From Tardiphaga sp052076105 (lineage in GTDB: Bacteria; Pseudomonadota; Alphaproteobacteria; Rhizobiales; Xanthobacteraceae), in NCBI RefSeq assembly GCF_052076105.1, contig NZ_CP197245.1, forward strand, positions 4,898,001 through 4,962,000: DNA of 64,000 bases, in the 5' to 3' direction. Below are positions 17,077-26,614 of this stretch, piece after piece; the stretch's first letter is position 1, and every line of letters starts with the position of its first letter. The notes below the pieces were generated by a model. It saw only the letters and a program-made list of their open reading frames with translations. It had not been told where the DNA came from and ran no database searches. The position numbers were made by a program, and so were the translations under genes.

Positions 17077-18291
17077 ATGGTCGATATCCCGGCCTCGACC
17101 TCGCATCTCACGTCGCGCGATCACGTCCCTTCGGCGACGCGCACGCTGACGGCGATCTCCACTGCGCATTGGGTCAGCCACTTCCACATCTTCGTGCTAC
17201 CGATGCTGTTTCCCTTCCTGAAGGAGAAGCTTGGCGTCGGCTATATCGAACTGGGCTTCGCGCTCACCACCTTCGCGGTCGTCTCCGGCCTCACCCAGGC
17301 GCCGATCGGCTATCTCGTCGATCGCATCGGCGCGCGTAAGATCCTGATCCTCGGCGTCACGCTCGGCGGCTGCGCGCTGATCGCCCTCGGCCTGTTGCTC
17401 AGCTATCCCGCTCTGATCGTCTGCGCCGCGCTGCTTGGCCTCGCCAACAGCGTCTACCATCCGGCCGACTACGCCATCCTCGCCGCCCATATGGACGAGT
17501 CGAAGATGGGTCGTGCGTTCTCGATCCACACATTCGCAGGATTCGTTGGCGGCGCAGTTGCGCCTCCCGTGATGGCCGCGCTGCTGGTCGGTATCGGCGG
17601 CCAAGGCGCACTGATCGTCGCGGGCGCCATCGGCGTGGCGATTGCACTGATGCTGATCGTGGTCGGCATTCCCGATGCCGGCGCGATGGCAGATGGCGAT
17701 GACGCCAACAATGCGGAGTTGCCCAAGGTCAGCATGATGACCCCGGCGATCCTGATGCTGACGCTGTTCTTCACGCTGCTCTCGCTGTCGCAGAACGGGA
17801 TCAACAGCTTCGGCATCGTCGCGCTGATGAATGGCTACGGCACATCGCTGTCATCGGCGAATATCGCCCTCACCGCTTTCCTCGCGGCCAGCGCCGTCGG
17901 CGTGCTTGCCGGCGGCTGGCTGGCCGATCGGACCAGACACCATAGCCGCGTCGCCGCGGTGTGTTTCACGATCAATGCCGCCATCATCTGCGCCATCGCA
18001 GTGTTCACCCTGCCGACGCCGGTGATCGTCGCGGCCATGACCACCGCAGGTTTCCTCGGCGGCGTGCTGACGCCGTCGCGCGACATGCTGGTGCGCGAGG
18101 CCGCCCCTCCGGGTGCTGCCGGCCGCGCCTTCGGCATCGTCTCCACCGGCTTCAATTTCGGCGGCATCATCAGCCCGATCCTGTTCGGCTGGTTCATGGA
18201 CCACGCCTTGCCACACTGGGTGTTCGGCGCCTCCGCCTGCTTCATGGCGGCGACGGTGCTGCTGGCGCTGGTATCTGAACGCAAGCGGTAA
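17077..18291 (+). CDS. MFS transporter
   Basis: A 404-aa major facilitator with about 12 membrane helices in two halves, separated by a hydrophilic loop near residues 195-215 (DAGAMADGDDANNAEL). The MFS A-like motif GYLVDRIGARKILI follows helix 2, and its echo GWLADRTRHHSRV lies in the second half. The C-terminal motif PGAAGRAFGIVSTGFNFGG resembles fosmidomycin-resistance/Bcr-like drug exporters. The ATG at 17077 is preferred over a GTG at 17065. It is divergent from the ATP-grasp gene. The substrate is unknown. Confidence 0.85.
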   Translation: MVDIPASTSHLTSRDHVPSATRTLTAISTAHWVSHFHIFVLPMLFPFLKEKLGVGYIELGFALTTFAVVSGLTQAPIGYLVDRIGARKILILGVTLGGCALIALGLLLSYPALIVCAALLGLANSVYHPADYAILAAHMDESKMGRAFSIHTFAGFVGGAVAPPVMAALLVGIGGQGALIVAGAIGVAIALMLIVVGIPDAGAMADGDDANNAELPKVSMMTPAILMLTLFFTLLSLSQNGINSFGIVALMNGYGTSLSSANIALTAFLAASAVGVLAGGWLADRTRHHSRVAAVCFTINAAIICAIAVFTLPTPVIVAAMTTAGFLGGVLTPSRDMLVREAAPPGAAGRAFGIVSTGFNFGGIISPILFGWFMDHALPHWVFGASACFMAATVLLALVSERKR

Positions 18292-18339
18292 CGCTGGCGT
18301 CATCGCGTCGGCGACATGCATCTGCTATGATGGCGCCGC

Positions 18340-18993
18340 ATGCTCACGGTTCGCCATCTCACCAAATCCTATCGTTCAGCCCAGGAACAGGTCGCCGTTC
18401 TGCGCGGCGTCGATCTCAGCGTTGCCGCCGGCGAGAGCGTGGCGCTGACCGGCGAATCCGGCAGCGGCAAGAGCACGCTGTTGCATCTGATCGCCGGCCT
18501 CGATGAGGCCGACAGCGGCGAGATCCAGCTCGGCGACATTGTCGTCACCGGCCTCCATGATTCCGCTCGCGCCGCGCTGCGCCGCGACCGCCTCGGGCTC
18601 GTGTTCCAACAGTTCAACCTGATCCCGTCGCTGTCGGTCGCCGACAATCTGGCGTTCCAGTCGCGCATCTCCGGCAAGCATGACGCAGCCTGGCAGCACG
18701 AACTCTCCGAGCGCCTTGGCCTCGGCGCGCTGCTCAAGCGCTATCCCGAACAACTCTCTGGCGGCCAGCAGCAACGCGTCGCCATCGGCCGCGCGCTGGC
18801 CTCGAAACCGCTGCTGCTGCTCGCGGATGAACCCACCGGCAATCTCGACGAAGACACCGCTGACGACGTTCTGAAACTGGCGCGCGATCTCGTCGCACGC
18901 ACCGGCTGCGGCTTCCTGATGGTGACCCATAGCGAGCGCCTCGCCGCCACGCTCGATCGTCACGTCCATCTCCATGCCGGATTGATCGCGTGA
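18340..18993 (+). CDS. ABC transporter ATP-binding protein (LolD/YbbA-like)
   Basis: A 217-aa nucleotide-binding domain of the MacB/LolD type. It has Walker A GESGSGKST, Q-loop FQQFNLIPSLSV, signature LSGGQQQR, Walker B LLLLADEPTGNLDE and the switch His in VTHSERLA. The stop overlaps the start of the FtsX-like permease at 18990. Together with the permease and the lipocalin-type protein it resembles the AttEFGH set of Agrobacterium. It probably works as a dimer that drives extraction or export of a lipophilic or protein substrate rather than import. Confidence 0.9.
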   Translation: MLTVRHLTKSYRSAQEQVAVLRGVDLSVAAGESVALTGESGSGKSTLLHLIAGLDEADSGEIQLGDIVVTGLHDSARAALRRDRLGLVFQQFNLIPSLSVADNLAFQSRISGKHDAAWQHELSERLGLGALLKRYPEQLSGGQQQRVAIGRALASKPLLLLADEPTGNLDEDTADDVLKLARDLVARTGCGFLMVTHSERLAATLDRHVHLHAGLIA

Positions 18994-21452
18994 GACGCGC
19001 GCTCTGGATCCTCGCGGTACTGCTCAGCCACTGGCGCCGGCATCCGATGCAGTTCGCGACGCTCCTGATCGGCCTGATCGCAGCGACCGCGTTGTGGAGC
19101 GGCGTGCAGGCGCTCAATCAGCAAGCCCGCATCAGCTATGACCGCGCCGCCGCAGCGTTCGGCGGGACGCGCGCGCCGATGCTGGTCGCGACCAATGGCG
19201 GCGCATTCGCGCAACAACTCTTCGTCGATCTCCGCCGCGCAGGCTGGCCGGTCTCGCCTGTCGTCGAAGGCCGCGTGCAAATCGGCGGTCGCTCGGTGCG
19301 TCTGCTCGGCATTGAGCCGGTGACCATGCCTGTCGAAGCCAGCGCTGCGACGGAGATCGGCAGGACCGGCGCGCAGGCGTTTCTCACGCCGCCCGGTCAG
19401 GCGCTGATCGCACCGGAAACGCTGGCCAGTCTCGGCCTTGCTGAGGGCGCGACACCTGCGCTCAATGACGGAGCGCTGCTGCCGCCCCTGAAACTGCAGC
19501 CGCAGCTCGCGCCGGGTGTGCTGGTGGTCGATATCGGCATCGCCCAGAAACTTCTGAAGATGCCGGACCGGATTTCGCGCCTGCTGATCGGCAGCGCGAA
19601 AGGTCCCCGCGCATCGCTCGACAGCGTTGCGGGTAATCGGTTGCGGCTGGTGCAGCCCGACGCCGAAACAGACCTCGAACGTCTCACCGACAGTTTCCAT
19701 CTCAATCTCACCGCCTTCGGCCTGCTATCCTTCTTCGTCGGGCTGTTCATCGTCAATTCGGCCATCGGCCTCGGCTTCGAACAGCGTCTGCCGATGCTGC
19801 GCACCTTGCGTGCTTGCGGCGTCTCGGCGCGCCAACTCAACAGCGTGCTCGTGCTGGAGCTTGTCAGCATCGCACTCGTCGCCGGCGTCATCGGTCTCGT
19901 CTGCGGCTATTTCATCGCCGCATCGCTGCTGCCCGATGTTGCGGCCAGCCTGCGCGGGCTCTATGGCGCGCAGATCCCGGGACAACTCACACTGAAGCCC
20001 GAATGGTGGTTCGCTGGGCTCGCGATTTCCATCATCGGCGCGCTGCTGGCGGCGACATCGAGCCTGCTGAAAGCCGTCCGCCTCCCCTTGCTCGCCACCG
20101 CACAGCCCTACGCATGGCAACAGGCCCAGCATCGCTGGCTGCGGCTGCAAGGCGCGGGCGCTTTGCTCGTGTTCATCGCTGCCGGACTTACGCTCTGGCT
20201 TGGCGATTCGCTGATTGCCGGCTTCTTCGTGCTTGCCGCATTGCTGCTCGGCGCGGCACTCGCATTGCCGGTCATCCTCGGCCTCGTCCTTGCCGGCGGG
20301 GAACGCAGTACCCGACGCCCGCTCGCCACATGGTTCTGGGCCGATAGCCGGCTGCAGCTTTCCGGCCTGTCGCTGGCGCTGATGGCGTTGCTGCTGGCGC
20401 TCGCCGTCAATGTCGGCGTCGGCACCATGGTGGAGAGTTTCAGCCGCACTTTCACAGGCTGGCTCGATGGCCGACTGGCGTCGGAGATCTATCTGAACGC
20501 AACGAGTGAGAAACAAGCAGTCGAGATCAAGACCTGGCTGAAGACGCGCCCCGACGTGCAGGCAGTTCTGCCGGGCAGCCGCACCGACCTGCAGTTCAAC
20601 GGCGCGCCGATCGAGCTTCTCGGTTTCGCCGATCACGCCACCTATCGCGATCAGTGGCCGCTACTGGATTCCACTCGTGATGCATGGGACCGCGTACGCA
20701 GCGGCGACGGCGCACTCGTCAGCGAACAACTCTCGCTGCGCATGAAGCTCAAACTCGGCGATCGTCTGGACGTGCCGACGCCGACCGGCACATGGCCGAT
20801 GGACGTCGTTGCCGTGTATGCGGATTACGGTAATCCAAAAGGCCAGATCGGCGTGAACATCGATGCGCTGGTCAAACATGTCCCTGACATTTCGCAGACC
20901 CGCATGGGCCTGCGCGTAGCCCCCGCGGCCGTACCCGGGCTGATCGACGCCATCCGCACGCGCTTCGGCCTCGACGGCCGCAATCTCGCAGATCAGACGA
21001 CGGTGAAGACAGAGTCACTGGCGATCTTCAACCGCACCTTCGCCGTCACTGCAGCGCTCAATGCCTTCACACTCGGTGTCGCAGGCGTCGCACTGCTCAC
21101 CAGCCTGCTCACACTGAGCAATTCGCGCCTGCCCCAATTGGCGCCCCTCTGGGCCATTGGCATCACACGTCGCCGCCTGGCCGGCATCGAGCTGCTGAAG
21201 ACGCTGTCGGTCGCCTTGATTACCTCACTGCTGGCGCTGCCGCTCGGCCTCCTGGTGGCGTGGTGTCTCATCGCTATCGTCAATGTGAAGGCCTTCGGCT
21301 GGCGCCTGCCGTTCCATGTGTTTCCGCTGCAACTGGTCCAGTTGCTCGGCGTTGCCATGCTGGCCTCGCTGCTCGCAGCTCTGCTACCGATCTTGAAGCT
21401 GCTGCGCATGCAGCCGGCCACACTGGTGAAGGTATTCGCCAATGAGCGCTAG
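18990..21452 (+). CDS. FtsX-like ABC transporter permease (YbbP/AttFG-like)
   Basis: An 820-aa permease that begins with a GTG overlapping the ATPase stop. It has an N-terminal helix (about residues 22-45), a large periplasmic region, then a first FtsX domain (about 240-365) and further helices (about 380-470). A second periplasmic domain and a C-terminal FtsX domain (about 685-815) follow. This 4+4 duplicated layout is typical of the YbbP/LolCE-related mechanotransmission permeases. The stop overlaps the start of the lipocalin-type gene by 11 bases, so all three genes are probably translationally coupled. Confidence 0.9.
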   Translation: MRRALWILAVLLSHWRRHPMQFATLLIGLIAATALWSGVQALNQQARISYDRAAAAFGGTRAPMLVATNGGAFAQQLFVDLRRAGWPVSPVVEGRVQIGGRSVRLLGIEPVTMPVEASAATEIGRTGAQAFLTPPGQALIAPETLASLGLAEGATPALNDGALLPPLKLQPQLAPGVLVVDIGIAQKLLKMPDRISRLLIGSAKGPRASLDSVAGNRLRLVQPDAETDLERLTDSFHLNLTAFGLLSFFVGLFIVNSAIGLGFEQRLPMLRTLRACGVSARQLNSVLVLELVSIALVAGVIGLVCGYFIAASLLPDVAASLRGLYGAQIPGQLTLKPEWWFAGLAISIIGALLAATSSLLKAVRLPLLATAQPYAWQQAQHRWLRLQGAGALLVFIAAGLTLWLGDSLIAGFFVLAALLLGAALALPVILGLVLAGGERSTRRPLATWFWADSRLQLSGLSLALMALLLALAVNVGVGTMVESFSRTFTGWLDGRLASEIYLNATSEKQAVEIKTWLKTRPDVQAVLPGSRTDLQFNGAPIELLGFADHATYRDQWPLLDSTRDAWDRVRSGDGALVSEQLSLRMKLKLGDRLDVPTPTGTWPMDVVAVYADYGNPKGQIGVNIDALVKHVPDISQTRMGLRVAPAAVPGLIDAIRTRFGLDGRNLADQTTVKTESLAIFNRTFAVTAALNAFTLGVAGVALLTSLLTLSNSRLPQLAPLWAIGITRRRLAGIELLKTLSVALITSLLALPLGLLVAWCLIAIVNVKAFGWRLPFHVFPLQLVQLLGVAMLASLLAALLPILKLLRMQPATLVKVFANER

Positions 21453-22527
21453 CCTCGTCACGCGTCGCAGTTTGATCGGCGGCATCGCCCTGCTCAGCCT
21501 CGGCGGCTCACGCGCGCTCGCGCAAGGTTTCGCAGGTCTCGGCCGCGACGCCGAGGGCTTTGCCAGCGTCGTGCCCGGACGCCCCCTCACCTTTCCCGCC
21601 GATCACGGCCCGCATCCGGACTATCGCATCGAATGGTGGTACCTCACCGCCAATCTCACGGACGGGTCGGGCAATGCCTATGGCGTGCAATGGACGCTAT
21701 TTCGTCAGGCGATGGCGGCGGGCGCGCAAGGCGACGGCTGGGCGACGCCGCAGATCTGGATGGGTCATGCGGCGGTGACATCGGCGACCGCGCATCATGC
21801 GGCCGAGAGTTTTGCCCGCGGCGGCGTTGGTCAGGCCGGCGTCACGACAACACCGTTCCGTGCTTGGATCGATGCGTGGGAAATCCGCGGGCTTGAGAAC
21901 TTCGACGACAGGTCGGTTGCGCCGGTTGACGTGTCGGCATCGTCAGCGGATTTCAGCTACCAGCTACGGCTCGATGCAAAGCAGCCGCTCGTGCTGCAGG
22001 GCGAAAATGGCTTCAGCCGCAAATCCGAACGCGGCCAGGCATCGTATTATTACAGCCAGCCATATTTCACCGCATCGGGCGTGCTGACCATCGACGGCAA
22101 GGAGATTGCCGTCACCGGCCGCGCCTGGATGGACAGGGAATATTCGAGCCAGCCGCTGGCCTCCGACCAGACCGGCTGGGACTGGTTCTCGCTGCATCTG
22201 CCTGACAATGCGAAGCTGATGCTGTTTCGTCTCAGGCAGAAAGATGGCGCGCATTATTTTGCTGGCAACTGGATCACCGCAGACGGAAAATCCGAACAGC
22301 TTGCCCCAGGCGCCATGGATATGGCGCCGACAGTCATGACGGAAATCGCCGGCCGCAGGATCCCGACATCATGGAAGGTATCGATCGCATCGCGCGGATT
22401 ACAGATCGCGACCTCGCCGCTGAATGCCAAGAGCTGGATGACGACAAGCTTCCCGTATTGGGAAGGGCCGGTGAGCTTCACCGGCAGTCACAGCGGTACG
22501 GGCTATCTGGAAATGACGGGGTATTGA
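21442..22527 (+). CDS. AttH/CrtC-like lipocalin-domain secreted protein
   Basis: A 361-aa protein with a Tat-like signal (TRRSLIGGIALLSLGGSRALAQ, cleavage probably near residue 28). The mature part opens with the family hallmark YRIEWWYLTANLTD and contains GRAWMDREYSSQPL and WDWFSLHL. This is the double-lipocalin fold shared by AttH, hydroxyneurosporene synthase CrtC and related proteins. With the ABC ATPase and FtsX permease it forms an AttEFGH-like operon, where AttH may be a periplasmic lipid or hydrophobic-ligand chaperone. Enzymatic carotenoid hydratase activity is less likely without carotenoid genes nearby. Confidence 0.85.
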   Translation: MSASLVTRRSLIGGIALLSLGGSRALAQGFAGLGRDAEGFASVVPGRPLTFPADHGPHPDYRIEWWYLTANLTDGSGNAYGVQWTLFRQAMAAGAQGDGWATPQIWMGHAAVTSATAHHAAESFARGGVGQAGVTTTPFRAWIDAWEIRGLENFDDRSVAPVDVSASSADFSYQLRLDAKQPLVLQGENGFSRKSERGQASYYYSQPYFTASGVLTIDGKEIAVTGRAWMDREYSSQPLASDQTGWDWFSLHLPDNAKLMLFRLRQKDGAHYFAGNWITADGKSEQLAPGAMDMAPTVMTEIAGRRIPTSWKVSIASRGLQIATSPLNAKSWMTTSFPYWEGPVSFTGSHSGTGYLEMTGY

Positions 22528-22550
22528 AGCGCGATGCCTGCCACAAGCAC

Positions 22551-22636
22551 CGTCATGCCCGGGCTTGAGCCGGGCTTCCACGACTTTCGATGCAGGATTA
22601 AGACGTAGATGGCCGGGACAAGCCCGGCCATGACGG
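22551..22636. repeat. REP-like palindromic element, family A copy 1
   Basis: The stretch starts CGTCATGCCCGGGCTTG and ends GCCCGGCCATGACGG, with the ends able to pair with each other and internal CCCGGGCTT/AAGCCCGG pairing. A near-identical element lies at 51202-51288. It sits between convergent genes (AttH-like and LivK-like) and may also act as a terminator. No transposase is linked to it. Confidence 0.8.
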
Positions 22637-22667
22637 TGTTTGGATTTATTTCGGTAACGCTCGTGTT

Positions 22668-23861
22668 TTACTTCGTCAGCGGGCAGCCGCTCTCGGCCGC
22701 CGTTGGAAACGCCTTGTCGCCGGGCACCACGGCGAGCTGCTTGTAATAATCCCACGGCTTCTTTGATTCCGCAGGCTTCTTGACCTCGAACAGATAGAGG
22801 TCGTGGATCATGCGACCGTTGGCGAGCACCTTGCCGCCCTGCGCGAAGGCGTCGTTGACCGGCAGCTCCTTCAGCTTCTTCGTCACCGCTTCGGTGTCCT
22901 TGCTGCCGGCGGCCTTCACCGCCTTGAGATAGGACAGCGTCGCCGAATAGGTGCCTGCCTGAATCATGTTCGGCATCCGCTGGGTACGCTTGAAGAAGCG
23001 CTCGGCGAATTCGCGCGACTTGTCATCGCGGTCCCAGTAATAGGCCTCCGTCAGGACAAGGCCCTGCGCAGCCTGCAGACCTAGCCCATGCACCTCTGCC
23101 AGCGTCAACAGCAGGCCGGCAAGTTTCTGGCCGCCGGCAACGATGCCGAATTCCGCCGCCTGCTTGATCGAATTGGAGGTGTCGAGCCCGGCATTGGCAA
23201 GGCCGACGATCTTGGCTTTCGAGCTCTGCGCTTGCAGCAAAAAGGATGAGAAATCCGAGGAATTGAGCGGGTGACGTACGGCGCCGAGAACCTTGCCGCC
23301 CTTGGCAGTCACGATCTCACCGGTATCCTTTTCAAGCGCATAGCCGAACGCATAGTCGGCGGTGAGGAAGAACCAGGTGTCACCGCCTGCCTCCACCAGC
23401 GCACCGCCGGTACCGACCGCGAGCGCATGGGTGTCGTAGGCCCAGTGGAAACCGGAGGGCTGGCAAGCGTCGCCGGTAATGCGCGAGGTCGCGGCACCAA
23501 CAACGATATCGATCTTCTTCTTTTCCTTGGACAGCTCCTGCACCGCCAGAGCCACCGACGAGGTGGTCAGTTCGGTGATCATATCGACGCCATCGACGTC
23601 GTACCATTTGCGCGCGATGGTGACGGCGAGATCCGGCTTGTTCTGATGGTCGGCGGAGATGACCTCGATCTTCTGGCCGAGCACCTCGCCGCCGAATTCC
23701 TCGACGGCCATCTTCGCGGCTTCGAGTGACCACTTGCCACCGTAGTCGGCATAGACACCGGACTGATCGTTGAGAATGCCGATCTTGACGCCTTGCGCCG
23801 AGGCCGGAGCCGCCAGGAAAAGACCGCACAGCGCAGCCGTCGACAACAGTCCGAATTTCAT
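22668..23861 (-). CDS. LivK-type ABC transporter substrate-binding protein
   Basis: A 397-aa periplasmic protein with a signal peptide (KFGLLSTAALCGLFLAAPASAQ, cleavage after SAQ) and a mature start GVKIGILNDQSGVYADYGG, typical of branched-chain amino acid/amide/aromatic-acid binding proteins. The type I periplasmic fold continues through HQNKPDLAVTIARKW. The ATG at 23861 has GGAGG just ahead. No LivHMGF permease or ATPase genes are near, so it must use a transporter encoded elsewhere or be an orphan sensor-type binding protein. The ligand is not predictable. Confidence 0.88.
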   Translation of the reverse strand: MKFGLLSTAALCGLFLAAPASAQGVKIGILNDQSGVYADYGGKWSLEAAKMAVEEFGGEVLGQKIEVISADHQNKPDLAVTIARKWYDVDGVDMITELTTSSVALAVQELSKEKKKIDIVVGAATSRITGDACQPSGFHWAYDTHALAVGTGGALVEAGGDTWFFLTADYAFGYALEKDTGEIVTAKGGKVLGAVRHPLNSSDFSSFLLQAQSSKAKIVGLANAGLDTSNSIKQAAEFGIVAGGQKLAGLLLTLAEVHGLGLQAAQGLVLTEAYYWDRDDKSREFAERFFKRTQRMPNMIQAGTYSATLSYLKAVKAAGSKDTEAVTKKLKELPVNDAFAQGGKVLANGRMIHDLYLFEVKKPAESKKPWDYYKQLAVVPGDKAFPTAAESGCPLTK

Positions 23862-24009
23862 CAATGCCTCCCAAGGTTTTAATTTGGGCGCACGCTATTT
23901 TAGAAGCGGAGGTCGAACCAGATAATCTTTCGGCCTAGACAGAATTTGCAGATCAGCTTTGCGTCATCGCCGAACGCAGTCGTTGCACCATTTGCTGCAA
24001 CGCACTCGA

Positions 24010-24231
24010 CTAATGCTGCTTCTTCAGCGCCGCTTCGATACAGGCCAATTCCCGCTCGATTTCGGCGACCATCGACACCGGATCGGCGTCGGAAATGAGA
24101 TGCATTTTCTCGTAAGTGCCATCCTGGATGCTTTTCAGGATGGCCATCCGGTCGGTCTTGTAGCCCTTCAAACGCTCGAAATCGCCGCGCTCGGCATATT
24201 TCGCGATGAGTTTCTCGAAGACGCTGCTCAT
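24010..24231 (-). CDS. Small conserved-looking hypothetical protein (73 aa)
   Basis: A hydrophilic, probably helical 73-aa protein (SSVFEKLIAKYAERGDFERL, then DRMAILKSIQDGTYEKM and EIERELACIEAALKKQ). The ATG at 24231 has AAGGA 6 bases upstream. It lies downstream of htpG on the same strand, separated by a strong hairpin at 24252-24274. No family is recognised. Heptad-like leucine/isoleucine spacing suggests a short coiled coil. Confidence 0.65.
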   Translation of the reverse strand: MSSVFEKLIAKYAERGDFERLKGYKTDRMAILKSIQDGTYEKMHLISDADPVSMVAEIERELACIEAALKKQH

Positions 24232-24251
24232 GGGAATTCCTTGCATCGAAA

Positions 24252-24274
24252 GCGCGGGGAGCGATGCCCCGCGC
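24252..24274 (-). terminator. Hairpin after htpG, candidate terminator
   Basis: GCGCGGGG (24252-24259) and CCCCGCGC (24267-24274) form a perfect 8-bp stem with a 7-base loop. On the minus strand it follows the htpG stop and is trailed by only a short T run (TTT). It may terminate or weaken transcription into the 73-aa gene. Confidence 0.55.
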
Positions 24275-24291
24275 CGTGAAATGGTCGGCGA

Positions 24292-26163
24292 TCAGAGGCC
24301 GCGCAGGACCAGCCGATTGAGACGGCTTGCAAAGGCCGCAGGATCTTCTGGCAACTCGCCATCGAGGATCTGCGCCTGCTCCAACAGCAGGAACGCGATG
24401 TCCGATGCTTCGCCGCCTGCCGCCTTGTCCGCGCCGGCAATCTTTGCCACCAGCGGATGGCGCAGATTGATCTCGAGGATCGGCTTGGTGACGCTGCCGC
24501 GGTTCTGCATCGCCAGCATGCGTTCGAGCTCGCGATCCGGGCCGGCGCCGCCGGCCACGAGGCACGAGGCCGATGTGGTCAGGCGCGTCGAGACCTTCAC
24601 GTCGGAAACGCGCTCGCCGAGTGCATCCTTGATCACGGCAATCGTCGCAGCCTCGTCGGTCTCGGTCTTCGGCTCGTCCTTGGTCGCCTCGTCGTCGATG
24701 CGCGGGACCAGATCGAGATTGACCTCGCCCTGGCTCAGCGACTTCAGCGGCTTGCCGTCGAAATCGAGCGGCGCCGAGCTCCAGAATGCGTCGACCGCGT
24801 CGGTCAGCAGGAGCACCTCGATGCCGCGCGACTTGGCGGCCTCCAGCTTCGGATTCGACTTCAGGCGGTCAAGGCTGTCGCCGGCAAGATAATAGATCTC
24901 GGTCTGGTTTGGCTTCAGGTCAGCGATATAATCCTTCAGCGAGCGCTTCTCGCCTGCAGTCGTGGTGAAGCGCGACAGCGCGAGCAACTTTTCGCGGCGC
25001 TCGAAATCCTCATAGATGCCTTCCTTGATTACCGGGCCGAAGGCGTCCCAGATCTTGGCGAAGGTCTCTGCATCCTTCTCGCTGAGGTTCTCCAGCTCGC
25101 CGATCACGCGGGTCGCCACTGCCTTCCTGATTTGCGCAAGTTGCGGATTGTTCTGCAACATCTCGCGCGAGAGATTGAGCGGCAGATCCTCGGCATCGAT
25201 GACACCGCGGATGAAGCGCAGATAGGACGGCAGCAGATCCGCATCGTCGGTGATGAAGACGCGGCGCACATAGAGCTTCACATGACCCTTGCGGTTCGGC
25301 TCGAAGAGATCAAACGGCTTAGTCGATGGCGCAAACAGCAACACCGCATAGGAATAGCGGCCCTCGGCGCGGTAGTGCAGTGTCATCGCCGGTTCGTCAT
25401 AGGCATGCGCAATGGACTTGTAGGCCGCGCTGTAATCTTCCGGCTTCAGTTCCGACTTGGAGCGCTGCCACAGCGCGCTGGCCGAATTGATCTGGCGTGG
25501 CTCGGCATCGCCATCCTTGAGCATGATCGGAAACTGGATGTTGTCCGAATAGGCGCCGACGATGCGCTCGATCTCGTAGGTTTCGAGATACTTCTTCGCG
25601 TCGTCCTTCAGATGCAGCACGATCGACGTGCCGGTCGGCACGCTCATGCCGTCAGCAACCTGACCTATCTCGAAGCCGGCGCCGCCGGTCGAGGTCCAGG
25701 TGAAGGCATCGTGGGTACCGGCGCGGTGGCTGGTGACGACGATTTTCTCAGCCACCATGAAAGCCGCATAGAAGCCGACGCCGAACTGCCCGATCAGGTT
25801 GGAGCCATCCTTGACTTCGGTGAGGCGCGACAGGAATGACTTGGTGCCGGAACGCGCGATCGTCCCCAAGTTGTCGATCAGTTCCTGGCGATCCATGCCG
25901 ATACCGGTATCGATGATCGACAGCGTATTGGCTGATTTGTCCGGGACAATGGTGATGTTGGGCGACTGGCCGTCGGGGATCAGCGACGGATTCGCGATCG
26001 CCTCATAGCGCAGCTTGTCGCAGGCGTCGGACGCGTTGGACACCAGTTCGCGCAGGAAGATATCGGTCTCGGAATAGACCGAGTGAACCATCAGGTTCAG
26101 CAATTCGGCGACTTCGGCCTGGAACGGCTGGGAAACGGGTGCAGCGGTGTCAGAGGTCGTCAT
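24292..26163 (-). CDS. htpG: HtpG, Hsp90-family molecular chaperone
   Basis: A 623-aa Hsp90 homologue. The N-terminal GHKL ATPase domain shows RELVSNASDACDKLRYEA (E39, N43, D46), DTGIGMDRQELIDNLGTIARSG and GQFGVGFYAAF. The middle domain has the ATP-contacting segment around LPLNLSREMLQNN, and the C-terminal dimer domain completes the normal bacterial length. The ATG at 26163 gives the usual MTTSDT-like start. It helps refold stress-damaged clients in the cytoplasm. Confidence 0.96.
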   Translation of the reverse strand: MTTSDTAAPVSQPFQAEVAELLNLMVHSVYSETDIFLRELVSNASDACDKLRYEAIANPSLIPDGQSPNITIVPDKSANTLSIIDTGIGMDRQELIDNLGTIARSGTKSFLSRLTEVKDGSNLIGQFGVGFYAAFMVAEKIVVTSHRAGTHDAFTWTSTGGAGFEIGQVADGMSVPTGTSIVLHLKDDAKKYLETYEIERIVGAYSDNIQFPIMLKDGDAEPRQINSASALWQRSKSELKPEDYSAAYKSIAHAYDEPAMTLHYRAEGRYSYAVLLFAPSTKPFDLFEPNRKGHVKLYVRRVFITDDADLLPSYLRFIRGVIDAEDLPLNLSREMLQNNPQLAQIRKAVATRVIGELENLSEKDAETFAKIWDAFGPVIKEGIYEDFERREKLLALSRFTTTAGEKRSLKDYIADLKPNQTEIYYLAGDSLDRLKSNPKLEAAKSRGIEVLLLTDAVDAFWSSAPLDFDGKPLKSLSQGEVNLDLVPRIDDEATKDEPKTETDEAATIAVIKDALGERVSDVKVSTRLTTSASCLVAGGAGPDRELERMLAMQNRGSVTKPILEINLRHPLVAKIAGADKAAGGEASDIAFLLLEQAQILDGELPEDPAAFASRLNRLVLRGL

Positions 26164-26285
26164 GAAAAGTGCCCGATACTGGTAAGGGAGAGATGACGCA
26201 TATAGCGACGCGGATTTGCCGAGTCCATGGTGCAAACCAATGGATTCCGCGTGAAATACCCCACCGGGAACTGTAGTTGCTGACG

Positions 26286-26582
26286 TTACTTGGAAGCTGC
26301 GACCTGCGCGGCCAGCAGCCTGGTCGTGGCGTCGAGATCGACCAGCGGATAGACCTCGAACTGCGCCGGAATGATGTCGGCCCATTCGTTCAGGATACGA
26401 TGCAGCACCTCATTGCCATCGACCTCGAACACCGCGACCGCGCCGCGGCCGACGCGGGGATAGATGTGCTGGCAGATGCCCGACGCCTGATACCCCGCCA
26501 TCCACGGCCAGAAGCCCTGGCGCGCGGCCGCCATGTCGGAGGGACGATCGGCGCGCGGATTCGAGATCACCAGAAACAGCAT
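26286..26582 (-). CDS. Small alpha/beta-barrel-type protein, muconolactone isomerase-like fold (uncertain)
   Basis: A 98-aa protein (MLFLVISNPRADRPSDMAA at the start, then GRGAVAVFEVDGNEVLHRILNEWADIIPA and YPLVDLD). The pattern of two beta-alpha-beta units with a Y-P-L ending resembles ferredoxin-like muconolactone isomerase or DUF3303-type proteins. The ATG at 26582 has CAGGAG ahead. It lies between htpG and a 66-aa hypothetical gene on the same strand. The function is not known; the fold assignment is low confidence. Confidence 0.65.
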   Translation of the reverse strand: MLFLVISNPRADRPSDMAAARQGFWPWMAGYQASGICQHIYPRVGRGAVAVFEVDGNEVLHRILNEWADIIPAQFEVYPLVDLDATTRLLAAQVAASK

Positions 26583-26614
26583 CGCTGATCTCCTGTTGGC
26601 GCGCTCAGAACGCG

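Noticed and set aside
24457..25839. 460-codon plus-strand frame inside htpG
   Set aside because: Antisense to conserved Hsp90 sequence, with no recognisable domain.
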